NCBI RefSeq assembly: GCF_024734895.1
Contig: NZ_CP091430.1
Coordinates: 2,312,501-2,376,500, forward strand
Direction of reading: 5' to 3'
DNA length: 64,000 nucleotides
Origin: Paenibacillus spongiae
GTDB taxonomy: Bacteria > Bacillota > Bacilli > Paenibacillales > Paenibacillaceae
In this document: positions 1 through 9,251 of the stretch, one piece after another
Layout of the letters: the number at the start of each line of letters is the position of its first letter
Numbering within the stretch: the stretch's first letter is position 1
The notes under the pieces: generated by a model
Databases searched by the model: none
The model's input: only the letters and a program-made list of their open reading frames with translations
What the model was told of the DNA's origin: nothing
Translations under genes and position numbers: made by a program

Positions 1-1
1 C

Positions 2-523
2 GTGACGGCAGAGGTTTGCCCGCATCACTTGATTTTGTCGGATGAAGATATTCCGGGATTTGACGCCAATTGGAAAATGAACCCTCCGCTGCGGACGCCG
101 CGCGATGTTCAGGCGGTTATCGAAGGCCTGGAGGACGGCACGCTCGATATGGTCGTCACCGACCACGCGCCGCATAGTGCGGAGGAGAAAGCGCGCGGCG
201 TGGATCTGGCGCCGTTCGGCATCGTCGGCTTCGAAACGGCGTTTCCGCTCCTGTACACGAAGTTCGTACGGACCGGGAAGTGGACGCTCGGGTTTCTGCT
301 GAAGCGGATGACCGAGGATCCGGCTCGCGTATTCGGCCTTGCGCAAGGCAGTATCGCCGTCGGCAAGCCTGCGGATCTGACCATCGTCGACCTGGAAGGC
401 GAGCGCGAGGTGAAGCCGGAGACGTTCTTATCCAAAGGGACGAACACGCCGTTCGGCGGGTGGAAGCTGTATGGCTGGCCGGTATTCACGGTAGTTAACG
501 GCAACGTCGTCTGGTCAGAGTAA
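2..523 (+). CDS. pyrC: Dihydroorotase, C-terminal part (5' end outside window)
   Basis: This is the last ~173 residues of dihydroorotase, the zinc enzyme that cyclises carbamoyl-aspartate to dihydroorotate in pyrimidine synthesis. The visible piece carries the metal/substrate motifs of the cyclic amidohydrolase family: CPHH near its start, then [17 protein letters not shown], and the C-terminal NTPFGGW segment. The frame is open to the window edge, so the true start lies upstream and the apparent initiation codon at base 2 is internal. It precedes carA in the usual Bacillus order (pyrC-carA-carB), although 268 bases of repeats separate the two here, an unusually long gap for this operon. Confidence 0.95.
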   Translation: MTAEVCPHHLILSDEDIPGFDANWKMNPPLRTPRDVQAVIEGLEDGTLDMVVTDHAPHSAEEKARGVDLAPFGIVGFETAFPLLYTKFVRTGKWTLGFLLKRMTEDPARVFGLAQGSIAVGKPADLTIVDLEGEREVKPETFLSKGTNTPFGGWKLYGWPVFTVVNGNVVWSE

Positions 524-550
524 TAAGAGACGAATGACAATCATCAAGCT

Positions 551-771
551 ATCGCAGAAAACGGAATAACGCTTCCGAAGTGATTGTTCTGCTTGCCTGA
601 ATGTTTAATGAACGTAAGTTATGGCAGAAAACGGGGCGAACGCTTCCGAAATAAGTTTTCTGCTCTCATAGAAGTCAATGCTAGTCAGTTACCGCAGAAA
701 ACGGAGTAACGCTCCCGAATTGAGTTTTCTGCTTGCCTGGAAGTTTACGAACGTATGTTATCGCAGAAAAC
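551..771. repeat. 70-bp tandem intergenic repeat, 3 full copies plus a partial
   Basis: Three near-identical units start at 554, 624 and 694, with a truncated fourth at 763, giving a period of 69-70 bases. Each full unit opens with GCAGAAAAC, contains CGCTTCCGAA (CGCTCCCGAA in copy 3) in the middle and closes with (G)TTTTCTGC or TTCTGC, so each can fold as a hairpin of about 39 bases. The last partial copy runs directly into the carA ribosome binding site. The spacers between units (AACGTAAGTTA, AACGTATGTTA) are also conserved. No open reading frame uses it. Confidence 0.9.
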
Positions 772-791
772 TTTTACAAGGAGTGAGACGG

Positions 792-1937
792 ATGCAAGCA
801 AGATTGTTGTTGGAAGACGGAACGTTGTTCACGGGCCTCGCTTTTGGTGCGGAAGGGCAGTCGAACGGTGAGGTGGTGTTCAACACCGGCATTACGGGCT
901 ACCAGGAGGTGCTCTCCGACCCGTCGTATTGCGGACAGATCGTAACGATGACCTACCCGCTGATCGGGAACTACGGCATTACACGGGATGATTTCGAGTC
1001 GGTACGCCCGTTTATTCACGGCTTTGTCGTACGCCGTCACGAGCCGGTGCCAAGCAACTGGCGCGCGGAATATACGCTGGACCGGCTGCTGAAGGAATAC
1101 GGCATTATCGGAATCAGCGATATCGATACCCGCATGCTGACCCGTATTCTTCGCCATCACGGTACGATGAAAGGCATTCTGACAACGGGAGCGGAGCGTG
1201 TGGAAGAGCTGCAAGAAAGGCTCTCGGCATCGCCGCTCATGCGCGATCAAGTTGCCCGCACATCGACGCCTAGCATCTTCTCCAGCCCGGGCGAACGCGA
1301 ACGCATCGTTCTCGTCGACTACGGCGCGAAGAGCGGCATCCTGCGCGATCTGACGAAACGCGGCTGCGATGTTGTCGTCGTCCCTCATGATACGACGGCT
1401 GAACAAATTCGCCGCTTGAATCCGGACGGCATTCAGCTCTCCAACGGCCCCGGGGATCCGAAGGATGTTCCGCATGCCGTGAAGATGATCCAAGAGCTGC
1501 TTGGCGAATATCCGATCTTCGGAATCTGCCTTGGCCATCAGCTGTTCGCCCTCGCTTGCGGCGCCGACACGTCGAAGCTGAAATTCGGCCACCGCGGAGG
1601 CAATCACCCGGTGAAGGAATTGAAGACGAATCGCTGTTACATCACCTCGCAGAACCATGGCTACACGGTTCTGGAGGACTCGGTCAAGAACACGAAGCTG
1701 GAAGTTACGCATATCAACAATAACGACCGTACGATTGAAGGGCTGAAGCATACCGAATATCCGGCCTTCTCGGTGCAGTACCACCCGGAAGCGGCGCCCG
1801 GACCTTTCGATTCGAGCTACCTGTTCGACGAGTTCCTGGAGATGATCCGCGAACACAAGAAGAATAACCCGCAGAAACCGCGGCAAGCCCAGCTTGCAGA
1901 GTCATTGAGAGGAGAGCTGCAGTATGCCCAGAAATAA
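792..1937 (+). CDS. carA: Carbamoyl-phosphate synthase small (glutaminase) subunit
   Basis: 381 residues. Hydrolyses glutamine and feeds ammonia to the large subunit for carbamoyl phosphate synthesis. The N-terminal CPSase small-chain domain (about residues 1-130, with the [10 protein letters not shown] segment) is followed by a class I glutamine amidotransferase domain: nucleophile C246 in GICLGHQ and the catalytic H331/E333 in YHPEA. The ATG at 792 is chosen because AAGGAGTGAGACG stands just in front; an in-frame upstream extension to 678 would begin inside the 70-bp repeats. Its last 14 bases overlap carB, which points to translational coupling of the two subunits. Confidence 0.96.
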   Translation: MQARLLLEDGTLFTGLAFGAEGQSNGEVVFNTGITGYQEVLSDPSYCGQIVTMTYPLIGNYGITRDDFESVRPFIHGFVVRRHEPVPSNWRAEYTLDRLLKEYGIIGISDIDTRMLTRILRHHGTMKGILTTGAERVEELQERLSASPLMRDQVARTSTPSIFSSPGERERIVLVDYGAKSGILRDLTKRGCDVVVVPHDTTAEQIRRLNPDGIQLSNGPGDPKDVPHAVKMIQELLGEYPIFGICLGHQLFALACGADTSKLKFGHRGGNHPVKELKTNRCYITSQNHGYTVLEDSVKNTKLEVTHINNNDRTIEGLKHTEYPAFSVQYHPEAAPGPFDSSYLFDEFLEMIREHKKNNPQKPRQAQLAESLRGELQYAQK

Positions 1938-4900
1938 TGAACTGAAAAAAATTCTCGTGATCGGCTCCGGCCCGATCGTTATCGGACAAGCAGCGGAGTT
2001 CGACTACGCAGGAACGCAAGCATGCCAAGCCTTGAAGGAAGAAGGCTATGAGGTCGTCCTCATCAACAGCAATCCGGCCACGATTATGACCGATACGAAC
2101 ATGGCCGACAAAGTATACATCGAGCCGATTACGCTCGATTTCGTCACTCAAATTATCCGCCAGGAGCGTCCGGACGGCTTGCTGCCGACGCTTGGCGGGC
2201 AAACCGGCCTGAATATGGCCGTTGAGCTGGCGCGTGCCGGAGTGCTCGAGCGGGAGAATGTCAAATTGCTGGGCACGCAACTGTCCGCCATCGAAAAAGC
2301 GGAGGACCGCGATTTGTTCCGCGACCTGATGCGCGAGCTGGAGCAGCCCGTACCGGAGAGCGTTATTGTCACCAACGTGGAAGAAGCGGTCGATTTCGCC
2401 AATGAGATCGGCTACCCGATCATCGTTCGTCCCGCCTATACGCTTGGAGGAACAGGCGGCGGCATATGTACGAACGAAGAAGAACTGCTTGAGATCGTCG
2501 CATCGGGTATCCGTTACAGCCCGATCAGCCAATGCCTGATCGAGAAATCGATCGCCGGCATGAAGGAAGTCGAATATGAAGTCATGCGCGATGCGAACGA
2601 TAACTGTATCGTCGTCTGCAACATGGAGAACTTCGATCCGGTCGGCGTTCATACCGGCGACTCGATCGTCGTGGCGCCGAGCCAGACGCTGTCCGACAGA
2701 GAGTACCAAATGCTCCGCTCGGCATCGCTGAAGATCATTCGCGCATTGAATATCGAAGGCGGCTGTAACGTACAGTTCGCACTTGATCCGCACAGCTATC
2801 AATACTATGTCATCGAAGTTAATCCGCGGGTCAGCCGCTCATCGGCACTCGCCTCCAAGGCAACGGGCTACCCGATTGCGAAGATGGCGGCCAAGATCGC
2901 TACCGGCTATACGCTGGATGAGATCGTCAACCCGGTAACCGGGCAAACCTATGCATGCTTCGAGCCAACGCTGGACTACATCGTATCGAAGATTCCGCGC
3001 TGGCCGTTCGATAAATTTACTTCCGCTAACCGGAAGCTGGGTACGCAGATGAAAGCAACAGGGGAAGTCATGGCAATCGGCCGCACCTTCGAGGAATCCA
3101 TTCATAAAGCGGTCCGCTCGCTGGAGATTGGCGCCCACCGGCTTTATCTGAAGGAAGCAGCTTCATTGGATGAGGAAACGCTTCGCAACCGTCTGCAGAA
3201 GCCGGACGACGAGCGGATGTTCCTGGTCGCAGAAGCCTTCCGCCGCGGCTATCAGCTGCAGGACATTCAAGATTTGACGAGCATCGACTGGTGGTTCCTC
3301 GAAAAAATCGAAGGTATCGTCCGGTTTGAAGATGAGCTTCGCCGCTCTGCAGCTCTGACGGGCGAATTGCTCTACAGCGCGAAACGCAAAGGCTTCTCCG
3401 ACCGTTCCATCGCCGAAATTCGTCAGGAAGGCGGTCATTCCACGCTGATCAATGAGCATGATATTCGTGCGCTGCGTCTGGAGCAAGGCCTGAAGCCGGT
3501 ATACAAGATGGTTGATACTTGCGCTGCCGAGTTCGAAGCGACGACGCCTTACTACTACTCCACTTACGAGACGGAGAACGAAGTAACCGAGACAACGAAG
3601 GAGAAAGTGCTCGTGCTCGGCTCGGGCCCGATCCGCATCGGCCAAGGCATCGAGTTCGACTACTCGACGGTTCACGCGGTATGGGCGATTCAGAACGCGG
3701 GGTACGAAGCGGTTATTATCAACAATAACCCGGAAACCGTATCGACCGACTTCTCGACTTCCGATCGTCTGTACTTCGAGCCGCTCTTCTTCGAAGACGT
3801 GATGAACGTCATCGAGCAGGAGAAGCCAATCGGCGTTATCGTTCAGTTCGGCGGCCAAACGGCGATCAACCTGGCTGCGCCGCTTACGAAAGCCGGCGTT
3901 CGCATTCTCGGCTCGGACCTGGAGAGCATCGATGCGGCAGAAGACCGCAAAAAATTCGAGGCGCTGCTGCGTAAGCTCGAAATTGCTCAGCCGAAAGGCA
4001 AAACGGTGACCTCGGTAGGCGAAGCGGTCGAGACGGCGCAAAGCCTGGGCTATCCGGTTCTTGTCCGTCCGTCGTACGTCCTTGGCGGCCGCGCGATGGA
4101 AATCGTCTACTCCGACGATGAGCTTCTGACCTATATGGAGCAGGCCGTGAAGATCAATCCGGAGCATCCGGTACTGATCGACCGCTACATGCTCGGCAAA
4201 GAAGCGGAAGTCGACGCGATTTGCGACGGCGAGACGGTGCTCATCCCGGGCATCATGGAGCATGTCGAGCGCGCGGGCGTTCACTCGGGCGACTCCATCG
4301 CGGTCTATCCGCCGCAATCGCTGTCGGATGAGCTGAAGCAGCAGATGGTCGACATCACCATCAGGATCGCGAAGGAACTGAGAGTAATAGGCCTGGTCAA
4401 TATCCAGTTCGTCATCTTCCAGGACCAGGTGTATGTCATCGAGGTTAACCCGCGTTCGTCGCGTACCGTGCCGTTCCTTAGCAAAGTAACGAACATTCCG
4501 ATGGCAAACCTGGCGACGAAGGCCATTCTCGGTACGAAGCTGGCATCGCTCGGCTACTCGGAAGGCCTATGGCCGGAAGACGAATATGTCTCCGTCAAGG
4601 TACCGGTATTCTCGTTCGCGAAGCTGCGCCGCGTTGACCCGACGCTGACGCCGGAGATGAAATCGACCGGTGAAGTTATGGGCCGCGATATGCAGTATGC
4701 GAAGGCGCTCTACAAAGGTCTGGTCGGCGCGGGTATGCGCATTCCGCCAACCGGCGCAATCATTGCAACGGTAGCCGATAAAGACAAGCCGGAAGCGCTC
4801 GAAATTCTGCGCGGCTTCTACGAGCTCGGCTACAACATTATCGCCACGGGCGGAACGGCTGACTCGCTTGAAGAAGCCGGATTGCGCGTGAAGCGCGTGA

Positions 4901-5136
4901 ACAAGCTGAGCGAAGGCTCGCCGAACATTCTGGATCTCATTCGCGACGGTCAAGCTCACTTCGTGGTCAACACGCTGACGAAGGGCAAGACGCCTGAACG
5001 GGATGGCTTCCGGATTCGCCGCGAAGCGGTTGAGAACGGCGTCGTATGTATGACTTCGCTGGACACGGTCCGCGCGCTGCTCAACATGCTGGTAACGATC
5101 AACTTCTCTTCGCGTCCGATGCCGGTCCAGCAGTAG
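1924..5136 (+). CDS. carB: Carbamoyl-phosphate synthase large subunit
   Basis: 1070 residues, normal full length. Two homologous ATP-grasp halves (about 1-400 and 555-930) catalyse the two ATP-dependent phosphorylations; the start of each half carries the GSGP(I/V)xIGQ motif, and EVNPR(V/S)SRS/T metal-binding segments occur in both. The last ~140 residues form the MGS-like allosteric domain ([11 protein letters not shown] onward), where UMP or PRPP/IMP effectors bind in relatives. ATG at 1924 has GAGAGGAG in front, inside the end of carA. A 12-bp perfect hairpin without a T run follows the stop codon. In B. subtilis pyrK and pyrD come next; here pyrF follows directly. Confidence 0.97.
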   Translation: MPRNNELKKILVIGSGPIVIGQAAEFDYAGTQACQALKEEGYEVVLINSNPATIMTDTNMADKVYIEPITLDFVTQIIRQERPDGLLPTLGGQTGLNMAVELARAGVLERENVKLLGTQLSAIEKAEDRDLFRDLMRELEQPVPESVIVTNVEEAVDFANEIGYPIIVRPAYTLGGTGGGICTNEEELLEIVASGIRYSPISQCLIEKSIAGMKEVEYEVMRDANDNCIVVCNMENFDPVGVHTGDSIVVAPSQTLSDREYQMLRSASLKIIRALNIEGGCNVQFALDPHSYQYYVIEVNPRVSRSSALASKATGYPIAKMAAKIATGYTLDEIVNPVTGQTYACFEPTLDYIVSKIPRWPFDKFTSANRKLGTQMKATGEVMAIGRTFEESIHKAVRSLEIGAHRLYLKEAASLDEETLRNRLQKPDDERMFLVAEAFRRGYQLQDIQDLTSIDWWFLEKIEGIVRFEDELRRSAALTGELLYSAKRKGFSDRSIAEIRQEGGHSTLINEHDIRALRLEQGLKPVYKMVDTCAAEFEATTPYYYSTYETENEVTETTKEKVLVLGSGPIRIGQGIEFDYSTVHAVWAIQNAGYEAVIINNNPETVSTDFSTSDRLYFEPLFFEDVMNVIEQEKPIGVIVQFGGQTAINLAAPLTKAGVRILGSDLESIDAAEDRKKFEALLRKLEIAQPKGKTVTSVGEAVETAQSLGYPVLVRPSYVLGGRAMEIVYSDDELLTYMEQAVKINPEHPVLIDRYMLGKEAEVDAICDGETVLIPGIMEHVERAGVHSGDSIAVYPPQSLSDELKQQMVDITIRIAKELRVIGLVNIQFVIFQDQVYVIEVNPRSSRTVPFLSKVTNIPMANLATKAILGTKLASLGYSEGLWPEDEYVSVKVPVFSFAKLRRVDPTLTPEMKSTGEVMGRDMQYAKALYKGLVGAGMRIPPTGAIIATVADKDKPEALEILRGFYELGYNIIATGGTADSLEEAGLRVKRVNKLSEGSPNILDLIRDGQAHFVVNTLTKGKTPERDGFRIRREAVENGVVCMTSLDTVRALLNMLVTINFSSRPMPVQQ

Positions 5137-5174
5137 AAGTAACCTATGAAGCGCTGATCTAGCCTTAACCGGCT

Positions 5175-5204
5175 GCGAAAGCCTGCCCACAAGCAGGCTT
5201 TCGC
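5175..5204 (+). other. Perfect 12-bp intercistronic hairpin between carB and pyrF
   Basis: GCGAAAGCCTGC, a 6-base loop, then GCAGGCTTTCGC. No uridine tract follows, so it is not a canonical intrinsic terminator. It may be an mRNA-stability or processing element between carB and pyrF, or a remnant. It sits where pyrK-pyrD would be expected from Bacillus gene order. Confidence 0.7.
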
Positions 5205-5242
5205 CATGTATAAATAAGCAACGAAATTTAGGAGGCGTTAGG

Positions 5243-5971
5243 ATGGACAACCTGACGAGGGAAGCGGCGGCAGGCCGTATTATGGTCGCGCTGGATTATC
5301 CGGAAGCTGCTGCTGCCGAAGCGCTGCTTGGCGCACTGCAAGGAATTCCCTGCTACATGAAAGTCGGCATGCAGCTGTTCTATGCGGCTGGTCCGGCATT
5401 CGTGGCAGGGCTGAAGGAGCAGGGCTATAACGTATTCCTCGACCTGAAGATGCATGATATTCCAAACACCGTTAAAGGCGGCGCGAGCAGTATAACGAAA
5501 CTGGGCGTGGATATGTTTAACGTACATGCAGCCGGGGGCCTTCGCATGATGGAGTCGGCACTGGAAGGGGTAGAAGCGGTTCTTCCTGCCGGAGCGAAGA
5601 GGCCGGCCGTCATAGCCGTTACCCAATTGACGAGCACCAGTCAAGCCGTGCTGAATGAGGAAATCGGAATAAGCGGTTCGACCGAAGCAGCCGTCCTCCG
5701 TTATGCGGCGCTCGCCAAGCAAGCCGGCCTGGATGGTGTCGTCGCCTCGCCTCAGGAAGTGCAAGTCATTAAAGCGGCATGCGGGAGCGCCTTCCAGACG
5801 GTAACGCCCGGCATCCGGCCCGCCGGCGCGGATGCGGGCGACCAGTCGCGAATTATGACTCCGCGTCAAGCTCTTATGCAAGGCACCGATTACATGGTCA
5901 TCGGAAGACCGATTACCGCTTCCGCGGATCCCAGATCGGCATTGGAATCAATCATTGAGGAGCTGATATAA
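5243..5971 (+). CDS. pyrF: Orotidine 5'-phosphate decarboxylase
   Basis: 242 residues, a typical length for the bacterial type I enzyme, which decarboxylates OMP to UMP in the last step of the pathway. The catalytic Asp-Lys-Asp array is visible as [12 protein letters not shown] (D67, K69, D72). The phosphate-binding end is TPGIRP and later VIGRPI. A GGAGGCGTTAGG ribosome binding site precedes the ATG. The stop codon is one base from the pyrE start, so the two are co-transcribed and probably translationally coupled, as in Bacillus. Confidence 0.96.
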   Translation: MDNLTREAAAGRIMVALDYPEAAAAEALLGALQGIPCYMKVGMQLFYAAGPAFVAGLKEQGYNVFLDLKMHDIPNTVKGGASSITKLGVDMFNVHAAGGLRMMESALEGVEAVLPAGAKRPAVIAVTQLTSTSQAVLNEEIGISGSTEAAVLRYAALAKQAGLDGVVASPQEVQVIKAACGSAFQTVTPGIRPAGADAGDQSRIMTPRQALMQGTDYMVIGRPITASADPRSALESIIEELI

Positions 5972-5972
5972 G

Positions 5973-6620
5973 ATGAGTATACCGACACTAGCGCAATTGC
6001 CGCACGAAATCGCTGCAGGATTGTTGAAGATCGGAGCCGTTGCGCTGCGTCCGAACGAGCCGTTCACGTGGACGTCCGGATTGAAATCGCCGATCTATTG
6101 CGATAACCGTCTTACGATGTCTTATCCGGAAATTCGCGAGCTGATCGCAGAGGGCTTCGCCGCCGTGATCAGGGAGCGTCATCCTGACTGCGAAGCCGTT
6201 GCAGGCATTGCAACCGGCGGCATTCCCCATGCAGCTTGGGTGGCGCAGAAGCTGAATCTGCCGATGCTGTATGTGCGGGATAAAGCAAAAGGACATGGCA
6301 AGACGAATCAAATCGAAGGCCACTTTACGAAAGGACAGAAGGTGGTCCTCATCGAGGATTTGATTTCGACCGGCGGCAGCTCGCTGAAAGCGGCCGTCGC
6401 TGTTCGTGAAGCCGGATGCGAGGTTCAAGGCGTCGTGGCCATCTTCACGTATCAGTTCCCGCATGCAGCCGCGGCATTCGCCGAGGAAGGTATTCCGCTG
6501 GATACGCTGTCCAACTATACGGCGCTTATTGAAACCGCCGTACAGCAGGGCGTTGTCAAAAGCGAGGACGTTGCGCTGCTGCAATCCTGGCGCGAGAATC
6601 CGCAGGCATTCGGCGTGTAA
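5973..6620 (+). CDS. pyrE: Orotate phosphoribosyltransferase
   Basis: 215 residues. Joins orotate to PRPP to give OMP, which pyrF then decarboxylates. The PRPP-binding signature is [17 protein letters not shown] (about residues 124-140), and the dimer-loop lysines lie in [16 protein letters not shown]. It is the last gene of the operon: a strong terminator begins 21 bases after the stop. The length and motifs match the PyrE form made by Bacillus-like Firmicutes. Confidence 0.96.
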   Translation: MSIPTLAQLPHEIAAGLLKIGAVALRPNEPFTWTSGLKSPIYCDNRLTMSYPEIRELIAEGFAAVIRERHPDCEAVAGIATGGIPHAAWVAQKLNLPMLYVRDKAKGHGKTNQIEGHFTKGQKVVLIEDLISTGGSSLKAAVAVREAGCEVQGVVAIFTYQFPHAAAAFAEEGIPLDTLSNYTALIETAVQQGVVKSEDVALLQSWRENPQAFGV

Positions 6621-6641
6621 GTGATCTATATATAATGCAAG

Positions 6642-6689
6642 GAAGAGGCCAGCCGGGCAATGATTGCCGGCGGGCCTCTTCTTTTTTTT
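6642..6689 (+). terminator. Intrinsic terminator of the pyr operon
   Basis: GAAGAGGCC pairs with GGCCTCTTC around an inner CCGGC/GCCGG-type stem and is followed by eight T residues. It closes the pyrimidine operon after pyrE. Confidence 0.93.
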
Positions 6690-6755
6690 GATTCAAACGG
6701 GATCGGCGGGGTAAATAAGAATAGTCACTATTCGACGAATGCGAGGTATCTCAAT

Positions 6756-7022
6756 ATGCAAAGATCGTTTGAACAGCTTTTCAAATCGACGGGAGATCTG
6801 CTGCAGCACGTTCATACGTATGATAAATATTCGATATATAAAGAGACCCTGATGGCAATGGACGAAACTTATCGCGTGATCCAGAAGGCACAGTGGCTGC
6901 AGGACAGCGAATTGTTCCGGCAGTGGACGATCAACCGTTTAAGAAGAATGGAATACAAGCTGCTCACAATATTGGAAGGGTTTACATATCATCTCAGAGA
7001 ACGACAGGGCTCATTGACCTGA
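6756..7022 (+). CDS. Small hypothetical protein, 88 aa
   Basis: A short soluble protein rich in aromatic and basic residues (MQRSFEQLFKS at the start, then a region with YDKYSIYKE and FRQWTINRLRRMEYK). I do not recognise the family. No signal peptide or membrane segment is evident; it looks largely helical. The ATG at 6756 with GAGG shortly upstream is preferred over a longer reading that would start inside the pyr terminator. It is a stand-alone gene between that terminator and the riboswitch-controlled ABC operon. A coding call is likely because codon use resembles its neighbours, but function is unknown. Confidence 0.7.
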   Translation: MQRSFEQLFKSTGDLLQHVHTYDKYSIYKETLMAMDETYRVIQKAQWLQDSELFRQWTINRLRRMEYKLLTILEGFTYHLRERQGSLT

Positions 7023-7133
7023 CATTTGTTTATCAACATGACGTGAGCCAAGACCGGCGATAGATGTCATTCCTACATGGATATGGTTCAAAATGAATAG
7101 CGGTTCGCGATGATCCGTCTAAACAGAAATGTC

Positions 7134-7162
7134 TTGCCAAACAATTGCTCCGATGGTAAAGT
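7134..7162 (+). promoter_or_regulatory. Sigma-A-type promoter for the riboswitch/ABC operon
   Basis: TTGCCA, a 17-base spacer, then TAAAGT. It lies about 20 bases upstream of the conserved start of the ykkC-like leader, the expected place for its promoter. Confidence 0.55.
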
Positions 7163-7171
7163 GTAACATCA

Positions 7172-7333
7172 AACGGAAGGGTTTCTAGGGATCCGAAGAT
7201 GACTCGGCTGCGAAGAGTGATCGGTTCGAACCAAGCGAAACCGGCTAAGGACGAAAAGTCATGCTACACCGTGGGGATAAAAGACCTCCGGCAAGTTCCG
7301 CCTAATATGGCGCGGCTGCCCGAGGTCTTTTTT
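7172..7333 (+). ncRNA. ykkC-class riboswitch candidate (guanidine-I/ppGpp/PRPP superfamily)
   Basis: The leader holds landmarks of the ykkC RNA in order: TCTAGGGATCCGA near 7184, a small hairpin (ACTC/GAGT, 7202-7219), a GATCGGTTCGAACC stretch in the place of the CTGGTCCGAGAG core, a second variable region, then ACACCGTGGGGATAAAAGACC near 7265-7285. The last part is also the 5' side of a downstream terminator, the standard expression platform of this class. It precedes a NatA-like ABC exporter rather than a small multidrug pump, a context that I recall for ppGpp-sensing (2a) members. The ligand cannot be assigned from sequence alone, and the match is by eye. Confidence 0.6.
7279..7333 (+). 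terminator. Riboswitch-controlled attenuator terminator
   Basis: AAAAGACCTC pairs perfectly with GAGGTCTTTT across an inner CGGC/GCCG-containing stem, ending in a T run. Its 5' arm overlaps the conserved GGGATAAAAG segment of the leader, so ligand binding and termination should be mutually exclusive. Confidence 0.85.
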
Positions 7334-7371
7334 GCTTTACCATAATGAAGCGACAGAGGGGAGAAAGGAAT

Positions 7372-8436
7372 ATGATCGCACTTCGGACAGCAGGGCTATG
7401 CAAATCGTTCCAGGTCAAACGCAAGAGACCCGGCTTATCCGGCAGCATTCGTTCTTTGGTTCGGCCGGAATGGGTGGAGAGAGCGGCGGTAAGCGACGTT
7501 AATCTGACAGTTCAGGCCGGCGAAACGGTCGCTTTCCTGGGACCGAACGGAGCGGGGAAATCGACGACGATCAAGATGCTTACCGGCATTCTGCATCCGA
7601 CCTCCGGTAACGCCGAGGTGCTTGGCTATACGCCATGGCGCGAACGAACGAAGCTGGCCTACCGGATCGGCGCGGTATTCGGACAGAAATCCCAGCTGTG
7701 GTATCACCTCCCGCCTATAGACACGTTCGATTTAATCAGCCGGATCTATGAACTGAAACGGAGCGATTATTTGGCGCGGAGAAAGGATCTGATTGAACGG
7801 TTCGAGCTTGAGACATACATGCACACACCGGTCCGCAAGCTTTCCCTTGGCGAGCGCATGCGCTGTGAAATTGCCGCATCGTTCCTCCACAGGCCGCAGC
7901 TGCTGTTTCTCGATGAACCGACGATCGGCCTCGACGTTCTGGTGAAGCAGCGCATCCGCGAGCTCATTCGCGAATTGAACGTCAAGGAAGGCACCACCGT
8001 TTTCTTAACCTCCCATGATGCCGGTGACGTGGAGGAGCTGTGCTCGAGAGCGGTCGTCATTCATCATGGCGGGATTCTCCTGGATGCGAGTGTGGAACAG
8101 TTGAAGCGCGGCATTTTGAACCGGAAGACGATTACCCTCACCTTGAAACCCGATTCGCCAATGTCCGTTCAAACGGCTGCTATACCCGGCACGGAGATCG
8201 TATCGAAAGAAGGACGGAGAATGAAGCTGTCCGTAGATCTCAGCAATACCGACATGGATACGGTTCTCGGTGCGATCGTCGGGAAAGTGAAGCTGGAAGA
8301 TGTTACGGTCGAGGATCCGCCGCTGGAAGAAATCATTAAGCACATTTACGGCTTGCGAAAGGGCGGGCTTGGATCGGAAGACGAGCGTGATGCATCGTTT
8401 CAAGCCGGAGCCGGTGCAGGAGGGAGAAGCGGATGA
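7372..8436 (+). CDS. ABC-2 type exporter ATP-binding protein (NatA-like)
   Basis: 354 residues. Powers export by the two downstream permeases. Walker A GPNGAGKST lies at residues 57-65, the signature region reads LSLGERMRCE, Walker B is LLFLDEPTIGLD and the switch histidine is in TSHD. A C-terminal extension of about 100 residues after the ATPase core is typical of the COG4586-type subgroup. The ATG at 7372 follows GGGAGAAAGG. The stop overlaps the start of the next gene (ATGA). Expression is probably gated by the ykkC-like leader just upstream. The transported substrate is not evident; NatA-like refers only to the family. Confidence 0.88.
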   Translation: MIALRTAGLCKSFQVKRKRPGLSGSIRSLVRPEWVERAAVSDVNLTVQAGETVAFLGPNGAGKSTTIKMLTGILHPTSGNAEVLGYTPWRERTKLAYRIGAVFGQKSQLWYHLPPIDTFDLISRIYELKRSDYLARRKDLIERFELETYMHTPVRKLSLGERMRCEIAASFLHRPQLLFLDEPTIGLDVLVKQRIRELIRELNVKEGTTVFLTSHDAGDVEELCSRAVVIHHGGILLDASVEQLKRGILNRKTITLTLKPDSPMSVQTAAIPGTEIVSKEGRRMKLSVDLSNTDMDTVLGAIVGKVKLEDVTVEDPPLEEIIKHIYGLRKGGLGSEDERDASFQAGAGAGGRSG

Positions 8437-9251
8437 GTGAACGGCTGCAGCGCTGGTCGGCGAAGGGACGGAAGATCGAAGCGATTTATCGCATAACGCT
8501 TCGGCAGCAATTGGCCTATAAAGCCGATTTCATATTAAGAGCTTCATTTCTACTGCTGATCCTCTACGTGTTCATCCAGCTGTGGACCGCGGCATATGAG
8601 GGAGACGGGGAGCGGCTGATCGCGGGATTTTCGCTCAAGCAGATCATCTGGTATTTGGTTTTTACGGAGGCGCTGACGATGGCCAGCCCGCACCTGTGCA
8701 TCCGGATTGAGGAGGAGATGAAGAACGGAGATATCGCATTGCGGCTCATTCGACCTCTCTCTTATTTAGGCTATCATTATTCATCGTATATGGCGGAAGC
8801 GCTGTTCCGCTTTGGCATCCATTTGGCCGTCGGCAGTTTCATCGCCTGGCTATTCGTCGGGCCGCCGGCATTCGGCCTTGGCTGGCTGGGACTATTGTCG
8901 CTCAGCGCTGGCGCGCTTACGATTGCTTTTCTGCTGAACGGCATCGTCGCGCTGTGCGCATTCTGGATTGAAGAGACGCGCGGGCTGGAATTTGTGCTGC
9001 AGAAGCTGAAATTTACCGTCGGCGGCATGCTGCTGCCGATCGATCTGATGCCGGAATGGCTGCAGCGCATCTGTGCCTGGCTGCCGTTTCAGGCCGTGCT
9101 TTATATTCCCGCCCGTACGGCGGTTGCTTATGAAGAGGCGGCTGTTCTCCAATATTTTGCCCTGCAGGCTGCCTGGATCATTGTGCTTGGCGCGGGGATT
9201 ATGGTTATTTACCGGAAAGGGGTGTCGAAGCTGCATGTTAACGGAGGCTGA
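8433..9251 (+). CDS. ABC-2 type transporter permease, first subunit
   Basis: 272 residues with about six hydrophobic segments, including ILRASFLLLILYVFIQL near the N-terminus and AAWIIVLGAGIMVIY at the C-terminus. This is the COG4587-like permease that normally accompanies the preceding ATPase and a second COG3694-like permease. It overlaps the ATPase stop by four bases and the next gene by 17 bases, so the three proteins are translationally coupled and likely form one exporter in the cytoplasmic membrane. No periplasmic binding protein is present, consistent with an exporter. Confidence 0.85.
   Translation: MSERLQRWSAKGRKIEAIYRITLRQQLAYKADFILRASFLLLILYVFIQLWTAAYEGDGERLIAGFSLKQIIWYLVFTEALTMASPHLCIRIEEEMKNGDIALRLIRPLSYLGYHYSSYMAEALFRFGIHLAVGSFIAWLFVGPPAFGLGWLGLLSLSAGALTIAFLLNGIVALCAFWIEETRGLEFVLQKLKFTVGGMLLPIDLMPEWLQRICAWLPFQAVLYIPARTAVAYEEAAVLQYFALQAAWIIVLGAGIMVIYRKGVSKLHVNGG

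Noticed and set aside
551-771. CRISPR array
   Set aside because: Repeat and spacer both recur between units and each unit is palindromic; no unique spacers, no cas genes, only 3-4 copies.
774-1886. Long minus-strand reading frame (370 codons) opposite carA
   Set aside because: It mirrors the codon pattern of carA, has no ribosome binding site, and carA is unambiguous. The same holds for long antisense frames at 1714-2802, 3163-4317 and 13216-13995.
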